This document shows, in pieces, positions 1 through 7,636 of a stretch of DNA of 24,636 nt. This DNA is from CAMDWQ01 sp964543965 (lineage in GTDB: Bacteria > Omnitrophota > Gorgyraeia > 2-02-FULL-51-18). Under the pieces are notes generated by a model. That model had not been told where the DNA came from, did not search any database, and saw only the letters and a program-made list of their open reading frames with translations. The stretch is from the NCBI GenBank assembly GCA_964543965.1, contig CAZJAX010000014.1:1-24636 (forward strand), in the 5' to 3' direction. The stretch's first letter is position 1, and every line of letters begins with the position of its first letter. The position numbers were made by a program, and so were the translations under genes.

Positions 1-3000
1 TCTGAGGCGTGTACGCTGAGATGAATGAGCTGATCCTCGACAGATGCGGCAAGACGAGCACCGGTCTCCTGCTCTTCATCGTCGCGAAAACGGTCTGCCA
101 GTTCCCGCGTCAGCGTCTCGGCTTCCTCGTAGGCGCCGGATAGACCCTGATAGATCCTATGGAAAACCTGCCGCCGATCCATGTCCGCATACGAAGCCAG
201 CATGCTTTCCACGATCTCAGGTTGGTCGAGACCGCCCGCGAGCCGTTCGGCACGCTCGACGGCCAGCTCCGCTTCAGAGATCGCTAAACTCAGTTTGAAC
301 GAATACGGCGTCAGCGCCGACAGATCCGCGGGAGCCGGCGCCTCAAAACCTCTTTGAAAGAATATCTTCCACCGGCCGATAAAACCGGGTCCCGGAACGA
401 ATAATTTGAACATTCCTGAAAAAAACTTCGCGACGATCTCACCCGTCCCTTTATAGTGCCATTCGCGCGGTGCCCATAAACGGTGCGCCCAGAGATGGGA
501 TTCCATTTTTTTGGCGACGGCGCCGTCCGGGATCGGGGACATATTGATCGAATCCAAAATCTGAAATTCATCTTTCCGGTATTTCAAATACGCGATCTGA
601 TAACGCAGGAGCGCCGTCTCTTCGGCATTGAAAGCCATGCGCGCTCCCTCCGTCTTCGGACTCTCATACAGCACTCTGCTGGATCCCCGGCTGAAGTCGA
701 CCTTCTGATAATCCTGATAATTCCTCGAGGAGCTCCAGTCATGCGCGTGAATTTTGATGTTCCCTTCTAAAAGGGTCGCCCCCACGGTCAAGGCCGAGCG
801 GTAGCGGTGATCCGTCACGTCATACTCGATATTCCGGCCGCTCTGCTTCATGGCTTCCAGCGCCTGATAGACCGACTGCGTATCCCGATAAGAGACGGCG
901 TGGATTTCCGCTTCGCGGATGAGCCCCTTTTCAAAAAGGTGCTCTATCGCCGCCAGAGTGATCAGGCGGAACTGATACTGGTATTGATGGGACAAAAGGT
1001 AGACCACGCGTCCGTCGACGGTCGTCACTCTTCCGTAAGCGGCGCTGCAATTTTTGAGATGCGTGGTCAACATGACCCTGCCGGGCGTCATCTGTTCGGC
1101 AGGCACGAAGAGCACGTTCTGCTCCGTCACATACAAAACCCCGTCTTCGCCGGAAGCAGGCTTCAGATACGAGCTTTTTTTGGGCACATAAATTGCAGGT
1201 TCGGCACCGAAGACGGCTGTCTCGTTTTTCGGCATCTGCTTTGGAATGTCATCATAAGAGATCGCGGAGGCCTGCAGCGCTTTTTTGGCCTGCTCTAAAG
1301 CTGCGGCTCGGTCCCGGATCAGACGAATGTGCCGCTGGGCTTCAGGCGAAAAACTGAGGAATCCGGAAAAGCCGAACCGGTCGGCCCATTCTGCCAGCAA
1401 AAGATATATATTTTTATTGAATGATAGGCGGGCGCCCTGCCGCGCTGCGCGTCGTGCCTGCGCCATGCGGAAAAGCGTGGCAGATTCTTCCCCGCTCAGA
1501 CGCAGATTCGGAAACGTCATATTGAACTGCATTTCCGCGTCGCTCTGACTGAAAGACGGCAAAGGGTATGATGCATAAAGCTGCATCAGGAAGTCAAAAT
1601 CGCCGGCGGCGCGTAGCTTCTGCTCCAGCAAGCGCTCAGCATCCTGCGGCTGAACCGAAGCTGGAGGCGTCGGGATCGGCGCTGCGGCCGTCGTCGACAA
1701 ATTTCCGATCGTCAACCGCGGCGTAGCGCGTGGGACGGAAGCAACGGGCGCCGTGGCAGTAGGAGCAAACTTTGCAGCAGTTTTTGCCAATTCGTCCAGC
1801 GAAGCGGCGGCCGTTTCCTTGGCGAAACGTGCGATGAAGCGCAGCGCCAGGCGGTGCGAATTTTGTTCGTTCGAAGCGCCCGATGCGATCGTGCGTCTCG
1901 CCCACCCGAGCGCGATGCCGCCGATCATGATACCCTGCAGGTAAACGCGGTTCTCAACAGGAAGAAAATCAAAAGCTCTCACTTCGCGGGCCCACAGCGA
2001 CGGATCGAGCGTCCCGCCGACGGCCTGCCCCTTTTCATAAAGTTTTTTTACGGCAACCGGCCCTAGAATTCCCGCGGTCGAGTGCCATTCGGGCTGCCGG
2101 CCCTGTTCAGAGGCGGCCCAGTCGGTCAGGATGACGGCGGCGCTGTCCGTGACCCAGTCTTCCGGGGAAGAAATAGCCTGGACCGTCCAACCCTGCGGAA
2201 TGAACTCATGGGTATGCTCGTGGGCGACGTTCCATATGAATTCGCTCAAGGAGCCCGTGCTTGAAATGAAAAAATCCATCGGGTCTGCGGCGCGGCGTTT
2301 GTTGGCAAGCGCATGCGTCGTGAGAAGCGCCGATGAAAAACGCATGAACGAGTCGCGGTACCAGGCTCTGTCCATCTGCGAACGCGGCAAAAACGGAAGG
2401 CCAGGAATCCTATCGAGCCATTCGAGAATTTTCTGTAAAGAGGCAGGCTGCGTTCTTTGGACGAGACTGTCGGCGATCTGATCGCGTTTTATTTCAGTTT
2501 CGGCGGGGAAAAATGCATCGGCGAGCCTTTTTGCGGTCTGCTTCGCGGCGGCCGTCTGCGCGGGCGTATAAGCATCTCCGGCGGCGTGAAGCAGCCTGCG
2601 AAGCCAATAAGGATCCGCGGGAGCTGACGCTTGATACCTTTTGATCTCGTCAACGGTTCTCCGGGCGCGTACGCCGAGATCCGCCCTCGATGTGGCGCCG
2701 ACCATCCCGTTCCATGCCTGCAAAACGGCCTCAGGTTCCGCGGGATATTGATATAGGTAAGGATGAAGTTCCATGGCCAGCTGACGTGTCGGCACGTTTT
2801 TGCCCGGAACCAGCAGCGCCGCGTAGACCGCCAGCGCATATCCGAGAGACGGCGGGCTTAAAAACCGCTTGTCTTCCGAAGTCCATTCCGCGGCAGCGGT
2901 GCCGAAATATTGAGGCTGCGAAAGGATGCGGTCGATCTGAGCCTCATTGAATGCCATCCTCGCGCCCGAATTGAACGAACGAATAAGTGCAAGCGCCGCA

Positions 3001-6000
3001 GGGACATGACGCTCTTCAAGCACGATGACATTTGCAACCAGCGTTTTCAGATGCATAAGCGCGGCCGGATTTGCCGCGATCGCCGCGAGCGTGTCCGAGT
3101 CCCAAACTCCCCGGTTATTGGCGTCGATATAATATTTGAGACGCTCGGCGTCCTCATCTCCGTAGGCGGGTACGAGATTTCCAGCGATGATGCTGCGGCT
3201 CATCGTCGCGAGCGCAAACTCGATGAGCTTGGCCGCGTCCGCGACCTCGTACGATGTGTCGGTATACCAGAGGCTTTCGAGAGTGCTTTGCAGACTTTCG
3301 CGGACGTCATAGGGAAGAGCGGCCATACGGGCGGCGGATACCGTCGGCTCCTGGTAAAGTTTCTCAAGCGATGAAGGCACTTCCCTATCAACCAGGTCTA
3401 ATTTTTTTACCAGTCCGCTCGACAAGATCCTGTCGCCCCACGGCACCGGTGCCGTCAAAGCTTGGGTGTATCCGTATCTTCTGGGCATCCGCTCATAAAC
3501 ATAATTCGCCAGGCCATGATTGATGTCAGGCCACATTTCAATGATCGCTTTTGAGGACGGTATGATGATCTCGCCGATGTTCTTTGAGCGGGCATATTCC
3601 TCGGCGATCATCATCAGAACGATCGGATACCGCTTATACCGATCCCTCAGCGCCTTGTTTTGGCGGATAAAAGGAAAAGCGTCGCTCATCATATCGCCGA
3701 CGATCATGCGCGGACGCGGCCCGGATTCGTCGATGTAAAAAAGCATCGACATGACGGAGTCCAGCACATGCCCGGTCTTTATCGCCATCCATCCGCGCAA
3801 TAGCGGATCATCCGGAAGCACTGCCAGTATTTTTGCATTATTTCCCACACCCTTGACCTGCCGCGTCGCGGCATAAGGGATCGTACGCACCCTTCCGGGC
3901 GGCAACTCTATTTCCATCTTGCCCGCTTTTACCTTTTCGCTGGTCGGAGCCAGCAGCCGCTCGGAGCTTGACCATGCGTCAGCCTCTTGTACCAAAGAAA
4001 GAAGCTCGTTTTCAGCGGCAGATCTTTCACTTGGATTGATCACCCAAAGCCGGTGAAGCGCCATACTTAAAAGATGCACCGCATGGCCGCGCTGCTCAGA
4101 AGCCAGTCCGCGCACAAATAAGACGAGCTGGTCTCCTGAAACAATCTGCCTAAGAACCAGCGAAGAAAGCGCCCGCGCGGCCGCATCATAATCTTCACCG
4201 ATCTTTATTTGCGTCAATTCATCCGGTTCCGTTTCTCCCGACGTCAAAGCAGGAAGGATAGAAAGCATCGGCTTGGTTATCTCGCGGAGAAGCCGGATTT
4301 TCCCATTTCCGTCCAAACGCATAGCCGCCCTGTAAAAATAGGCGTCAGGGAAAGAAGATCCTTCTTTAAACACCACACCGTACGCAGACTCGACCGTCTG
4401 AAAAATGATGCGTTCCACGAGCGCATCGATCTCGGGATCTTTTTTCCCGTCCAATGTCAGGATTAATTGATAAACAAATATGAGCTTTTGGACGCGATCC
4501 TCGTCTGAAAGCCAGGCCGGATCCGAGAGGATCCGCTGAAGCCTCTTTTTTCGGATCTCAATGCCGGTAAGTTGATAAAAATAAGAAATATCCCGGCGAA
4601 GATCTGCGTCGCTAAAACGAAGAGCTGCTTCCGAGACCGCTGCCTCCAGATCAGGATATCTATCGAGCAAGGCTGCGTCTTCTCTTAAAGCCGCATTGAC
4701 CGGGTACAGCCCCCGGGATACCAAACCCGGCTCCTGAGCTTCACGCACCGTGCGCGCCAAGGCTTCCGGATCCGCCGATAGTCGCGCGCCTGAACTATCC
4801 TCTGTCCCGGCCGGACGGGATGCAGCCAAGTTCTTCATGACGACTACCCCATAGGCAACGTCTTTGCCTTCGGACTTGATCGTTTCCACGGGAGCGACAT
4901 GAAAACCCGCGTTCTCGAAGAACTTTCTCACTTCCTCCTTATCGCGGAACAAATTTGAAAAAAGCCTCTCCGCCATTGCGATCATGCGGGCATGCGCATC
5001 GCGATCAGGAGAGATGCCTTCCACGAGCCGGCCGCGTATCTCCGCCTTCACGAAAGATGGAACGGAATTATACATCCGGGCTATATCGCGAATGACTTCC
5101 TGATCGGAACCTTCAAAATCTCTGAAACGTTTGGAAGAAATATCGATCGGCTGGCTGCGGCCGATGAAATCCAGCATATAATCGATCGCCGCCTTGGACC
5201 TCACCGACTTCTCATACTTTTCGCGGATATTCGAAATGACGCGCGAATCCGGATGGTGCAAGATGAATACACCGATTCCTTTATCTTGCATGATCCTTCT
5301 GATCTCGGCGGCTGCGGACTGGGCAGCCGTGTAGTCCAGGGTCCAAGAACACAGCACTCCGTCGAAGCCCGCATCAGGCAAACCGGTACTCTCGAGAGCC
5401 GCCTTGCGGTAATTGACGCCCGGCGGCGCACTGGAGACAGAAATGACGTCGAGAGCATCGATCCGGAACGCCGGGTAGGACCTTTTAAGCAGCAGACTGT
5501 TTCTAAACTCTCTTCCCGCTCCTGCATCCAAGACCCGCGGCTGTCCGATGGGTGAAAGCATCGCCATCGAGCGGACGATATACTCTTCCACTTCTCTGGG
5601 ATACCGGTCGGCCAACTCCGGCTCGTGGTTCCAGTATTCTTTCCACCAATCAATGACCTGGTCGGCCAAGCGCGCGGCCGAGATACCGGTCACCGCAGGC
5701 CACCCGCCGAGCGAACCGGGTCCGGATGCGGTACCGCCGGTGCCTCCGTTCCTCAAGTCTTCGTCGATGATCTCCTGCTCGAAATTCATGATAAGCCCGG
5801 CGGCTTCACGAAGCGGAAGGACATCGTTTTTATCTGCGGCAGTTCCCTGCGGGGCAGAGGACTCTGCAGCGGCTCGGTCGAGCAGTATTTTTTCGTAGCG
5901 CTTCTGATTGGTCTCTTTGAGCGTCTGCGGAGTGATGCTGACGAAGGATATTTTTTCGCGCTTCAGGATCTCTTTAAGATTAGGCGTATGATATCCGCCG

Positions 6001-7373
6001 GTGACAAGCACGGCGCCGGATATTTTCTCCGCTTCCATCTTTTCGATCGCCCCCCGGACGAACGCCTCGTCGCGGCGACGCGTGAGCTCATAAAACGCCT
6101 CCGCTTTGGCGGCGTACTCGCCGAAACCTTCCTTTAAATAGCTGAAGTGGCTGTAGTGGCGGCGCAGATCCGATATTTTGCGGTTCAGAAATCCTGTCAT
6201 CCATTCGATGCTAAAGCGCCTGTCTGAACGGTACTCCTGAAATTCTTCGGGCGTCAATTTGAGATCGAACAGCGCTTTTATTTTCTCATATCCGCGCGCC
6301 GAGTTCCTGAGCGAGCGTTCATCATCGCTGAACGTGACCGCCTCGTAGATCCTATTTTCCAAGGCTTCCAGTTCGCGGGCCAGCTCTCTCATATTGATCG
6401 TGCCCGCTTGCCTCAGGTAGGACGTATATTTCAGAAGGTCAGGATACGCCGCGGCGTTCCCTTGGGCTTTTTCTTCGATCATCGCATAAAACGCCTTCGC
6501 CTTCGCATCCTTGTCCCCGAGACCGCTGAACGCCGAGACGGCCTTGAATTGTGCGGCGGCCTCTTCAAGCTCTCGGGCGTCCGCCGATGAGAGGGCCGAA
6601 AAAAGCTTCATCTGCTGAGCGTTGGCCGCATTAAAATCGATCCGGGACTCATTTTTCCTCAGATCCCTGAGCGCTCCGATGAACGGAAATTCCTTCAGCG
6701 GAATTTCATACGATGACGCCTGGCGGACAAGATAGTCCACGTAATCGGTCGCGGTGATCTTGCCCGCGTGATACTCCCGGTTCTTTGAATCGTAGGCGAG
6801 AAGCAGGGGGTTGTAGATAAGCGGTTTGAGCGCCTTCACGGCAGCGGCGGCGCCGTCGAGATATTCCTGAAACTCCGCCCGGCGTTCGACGATGGCGCGG
6901 TAAAGCGTCACGGATTCAAAATATAATTTTTTATCCTCGACCCCCCATAGCTTCAGGGGCAGGTTTGAAGCGACATCGAGATGTTCGGAGCCTTTCAGCT
7001 CGCCCTTCTGCAGCCAGCGGTGGGCGACGGCTCTGCGAGCGGCTTCCGATCCCTTTTCTCTCAGGTAAGAAAGCGAGTTATCTCCCGTGCCCGCTTCCAG
7101 GAATACGTATTCGAGTTTCTGGCTCTGGTTCAGGAATTCCAGGAGACGCGAGACGCTGGCTTGGCAGGATTCGTTGGTGTGGGCATCCTGGATCAGATAG
7201 ATTTTCCTCTGTCCCTCCGCCTGGTAAACCTCTTCGACGACACCCATGGAGGCCGGGATCTCAAAACGCGGAGCCTGAGCAAAAAGCGGCGCTTTGCCGG
7301 CCGAAAAAATATTTTCCGGCGCCGCGCCCGCAAGGTCCTGGATCAGAAATGCCCAGACGAGCAGTGCTGACAT
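1..7373 (-). CDS. Giant multidomain exported protein, partial (C-terminus beyond left edge)
   Basis: I read the minus strand codon by codon from the ATG at 7373 to base 1 without a stop: 2457 complete codons plus two bases. Regions in order are: hydrophobic N-terminus (residues 1-20); a ChaN/TIKI/EreA-like domain (about 40-485) with QDAHTNE near 62, FLEAG near 91 and TGGYHT at 458-463; a class I SAM methyltransferase (about 575-845, VLDAGAG at 614-620); alpha-helical segments with a possible GNAT-like part near 1185-1320; an HEHTH zincin-like site (1718-1722); a Pro/Ala/Thr linker (about 1870-1905); and a possible Cys-His domain (Cys2109, His2129). A TTG at 7412 in the same frame, after TGA, would add 13 residues with two lysines ahead of the hydrophobic stretch. 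This makes a better signal peptide and may be the true start. Giant proteins of this style are known in Omnitrophota. The overall function is unknown; an envelope or cell-surface role is inference. Confidence 0.88.
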   Translation of the reverse strand, partial: MSALLVWAFLIQDLAGAAPENIFSAGKAPLFAQAPRFEIPASMGVVEEVYQAEGQRKIYLIQDAHTNESCQASVSRLLEFLNQSQKLEYVFLEAGTGDNSLSYLREKGSEAARRAVAHRWLQKGELKGSEHLDVASNLPLKLWGVEDKKLYFESVTLYRAIVERRAEFQEYLDGAAAAVKALKPLIYNPLLLAYDSKNREYHAGKITATDYVDYLVRQASSYEIPLKEFPFIGALRDLRKNESRIDFNAANAQQMKLFSALSSADARELEEAAAQFKAVSAFSGLGDKDAKAKAFYAMIEEKAQGNAAAYPDLLKYTSYLRQAGTINMRELARELEALENRIYEAVTFSDDERSLRNSARGYEKIKALFDLKLTPEEFQEYRSDRRFSIEWMTGFLNRKISDLRRHYSHFSYLKEGFGEYAAKAEAFYELTRRRDEAFVRGAIEKMEAEKISGAVLVTGGYHTPNLKEILKREKISFVSITPQTLKETNQKRYEKILLDRAAAESSAPQGTAADKNDVLPLREAAGLIMNFEQEIIDEDLRNGGTGGTASGPGSLGGWPAVTGISAARLADQVIDWWKEYWNHEPELADRYPREVEEYIVRSMAMLSPIGQPRVLDAGAGREFRNSLLLKRSYPAFRIDALDVISVSSAPPGVNYRKAALESTGLPDAGFDGVLCSWTLDYTAAQSAAAEIRRIMQDKGIGVFILHHPDSRVISNIREKYEKSVRSKAAIDYMLDFIGRSQPIDISSKRFRDFEGSDQEVIRDIARMYNSVPSFVKAEIRGRLVEGISPDRDAHARMIAMAERLFSNLFRDKEEVRKFFENAGFHVAPVETIKSEGKDVAYGVVVMKNLAASRPAGTEDSSGARLSADPEALARTVREAQEPGLVSRGLYPVNAALREDAALLDRYPDLEAAVSEAALRFSDADLRRDISYFYQLTGIEIRKKRLQRILSDPAWLSDEDRVQKLIFVYQLILTLDGKKDPEIDALVERIIFQTVESAYGVVFKEGSSFPDAYFYRAAMRLDGNGKIRLLREITKPMLSILPALTSGETEPDELTQIKIGEDYDAAARALSSLVLRQIVSGDQLVLFVRGLASEQRGHAVHLLSMALHRLWVINPSERSAAENELLSLVQEADAWSSSERLLAPTSEKVKAGKMEIELPPGRVRTIPYAATRQVKGVGNNAKILAVLPDDPLLRGWMAIKTGHVLDSVMSMLFYIDESGPRPRMIVGDMMSDAFPFIRQNKALRDRYKRYPIVLMMIAEEYARSKNIGEIIIPSSKAIIEMWPDINHGLANYVYERMPRRYGYTQALTAPVPWGDRILSSGLVKKLDLVDREVPSSLEKLYQEPTVSAARMAALPYDVRESLQSTLESLWYTDTSYEVADAAKLIEFALATMSRSIIAGNLVPAYGDEDAERLKYYIDANNRGVWDSDTLAAIAANPAALMHLKTLVANVIVLEERHVPAALALIRSFNSGARMAFNEAQIDRILSQPQYFGTAAAEWTSEDKRFLSPPSLGYALAVYAALLVPGKNVPTRQLAMELHPYLYQYPAEPEAVLQAWNGMVGATSRADLGVRARRTVDEIKRYQASAPADPYWLRRLLHAAGDAYTPAQTAAAKQTAKRLADAFFPAETEIKRDQIADSLVQRTQPASLQKILEWLDRIPGLPFLPRSQMDRAWYRDSFMRFSSALLTTHALANKRRAADPMDFFISSTGSLSEFIWNVAHEHTHEFIPQGWTVQAISSPEDWVTDSAAVILTDWAASEQGRQPEWHSTAGILGPVAVKKLYEKGQAVGGTLDPSLWAREVRAFDFLPVENRVYLQGIMIGGIALGWARRTIASGASNEQNSHRLALRFIARFAKETAAASLDELAKTAAKFAPTATAPVASVPRATPRLTIGNLSTTAAAPIPTPPASVQPQDAERLLEQKLRAAGDFDFLMQLYASYPLPSFSQSDAEMQFNMTFPNLRLSGEESATLFRMAQARRAARQGARLSFNKNIYLLLAEWADRFGFSGFLSFSPEAQRHIRLIRDRAAALEQAKKALQASAISYDDIPKQMPKNETAVFGAEPAIYVPKKSSYLKPASGEDGVLYVTEQNVLFVPAEQMTPGRVMLTTHLKNCSAAYGRVTTVDGRVVYLLSHQYQYQFRLITLAAIEHLFEKGLIREAEIHAVSYRDTQSVYQALEAMKQSGRNIEYDVTDHRYRSALTVGATLLEGNIKIHAHDWSSSRNYQDYQKVDFSRGSSRVLYESPKTEGARMAFNAEETALLRYQIAYLKYRKDEFQILDSINMSPIPDGAVAKKMESHLWAHRLWAPREWHYKGTGEIVAKFFSGMFKLFVPGPGFIGRWKIFFQRGFEAPAPADLSALTPYSFKLSLAISEAELAVERAERLAGGLDQPEIVESMLASYADMDRRQVFHRIYQGLSGAYEEAETLTRELADRFRDDEEQETGARLAASVEDQLIHLSVHAS
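774..1121 (-). other. Possible CheD/CNF-like Cys-His domain in the giant protein
   Basis: Residues about 2085-2200 have a strand ending TTHLKNCSAAYG with Cys2109, then a strand VVYLLSH with His2129, followed by a helix and a long beta-rich part. Thr, Cys and His in this order and spacing recall CheD-type glutamine deamidases (T-x-GSC...H), but the diagnostic G-S-C is N-C-S here. Treat this as a fold hypothesis only. Confidence 0.22.
2208..2222 (-). other. HEHTH zincin-type metallopeptidase motif in the giant protein
   Basis: Residues 1718-1722 read H-E-H-T-H, an exact HExxH match, in the context NVAHEHTHEF. HExxH binds zinc with two histidines and supplies a catalytic glutamate in zincins. 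A third ligand would lie downstream; acidic residues around DWVTDSAA (about 25-30 residues later) are candidates for a gluzincin-like arrangement, but this is a guess. No metallopeptidase family could be named. Confidence 0.4.
4839..5651 (-). other. Class I SAM-dependent methyltransferase domain within the giant protein
   Basis: Residues about 575-845. Motif I is VLDAGAG (614-620), followed by an acidic strand end (RIDALDV), which normally binds the ribose of SAM. The motif IV/V region FDGVLCSWTLDYT and the strand GVFILHHPDS follow in the usual order. The segment closes with a helix and strand (FFENAGF, then YGVVVMKN), as in Methyltransf_11-type enzymes. The substrate is unknown. A cytoplasmic-type enzyme fused into a protein with a likely signal peptide is odd. 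Confidence 0.7.
5919..7256 (-). other. ChaN/TIKI/EreA-like N-terminal domain of the giant protein
   Basis: Residues about 40-485 open with a beta strand carrying YLIQDAHTNE. An acidic strand with FLEAG follows, then a long helical insert, and the domain closes with the strand VLVTGGYHT. A His motif near the start, a Glu strand and a closing G-G-x-H-T motif are the layout of the ChaN/TraB/TIKI/erythromycin-esterase superfamily, whose members include haem-binding and hydrolytic proteins. The assignment rests on motif order only. Which residues are catalytic, and whether the domain is active, cannot be told from the sequence. Confidence 0.5.
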
Positions 7374-7412
7374 CGTTTTTAAAATGAGTTGTTTCGTTCC
7401 GGAATTTCCCAA

Positions 7413-7636
7413 GAATCAACCCCGCTTTATAAAGGACATCTCAAAGAGAAATACGAAATGCAGGAGACAAATGTCTCCCGTTCTCTTCTCTTTAAATAAA
7501 AGTTATGTAAAGTTCTTATTTTATAGAAGTTTACCTCATTTTAGAGGATATTCAAGAGAGAGGCTAAGAGGTAAATCTAAGGTTTTAGATGATTAAAATA
7601 TGCGGGTGGCGCCGGGACACGCAAATCTAGAGCGAT
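7413..7636 (-). promoter_or_regulatory. AT-rich control region upstream of the giant gene
   Basis: This 224-bp gap is clearly richer in A+T than its flanks. It holds a perfect inverted repeat with 7-bp arms, GGAGACA-AA-TGTCTCC (7463-7478), about 50 nt before the alternative TTG start. A second inverted repeat, TTTACCTC (7530-7537) with GAGGTAAA (7568-7575), lies further upstream. On the minus strand TATAAAAT (about 7517-7524) could serve as a -10 box, but no convincing -35 is seen at normal spacing. A weak GC hairpin at 7602-7622, just past the upstream hydrolase stop and followed by an A/T-rich run, may end that transcript. Confidence 0.4.

Larger units (their letters stand above)
48..4790 (-). 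repeat. Six dispersed copies of a short protein motif GAR[LM][AS] in the giant protein
   Basis: Copies are at residues 862 (GARLS), 1347 (AARMA), 1470 (GARMAFN), 1980 (GARLSFN), 2243 (GARMAFN) and 2438 (GARLA). Their codons lie at 4776-4790, 3321-3335, 2946-2966, 1416-1436, 627-647 and 48-62. Three copies continue with Phe-Asn. The arginine codons are CGA, CGT, AGG, CGC, CGC and CGT, so the likeness is held at protein level and is not recent DNA duplication. Several copies sit next to linker-like segments between predicted domains. Confidence 0.6.

Noticed and set aside
44..7387. Many plus-strand open frames of 60-190 codons across the first 7.4 kb
   Set aside because: They lie opposite the giant minus-strand gene, are rich in Arg/His/Pro, and have no domain or ribosome site. 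They are shadows of a GC-rich gene.
7602..7622. Likeness between GGGTGGCGCCGGGACACGC here and the left arm of the 22255-22345 hairpin
   Set aside because: Only about nine consecutive bases match (CGGGTGGCG) and the paired arm is missing, so a second copy of the element cannot be claimed.
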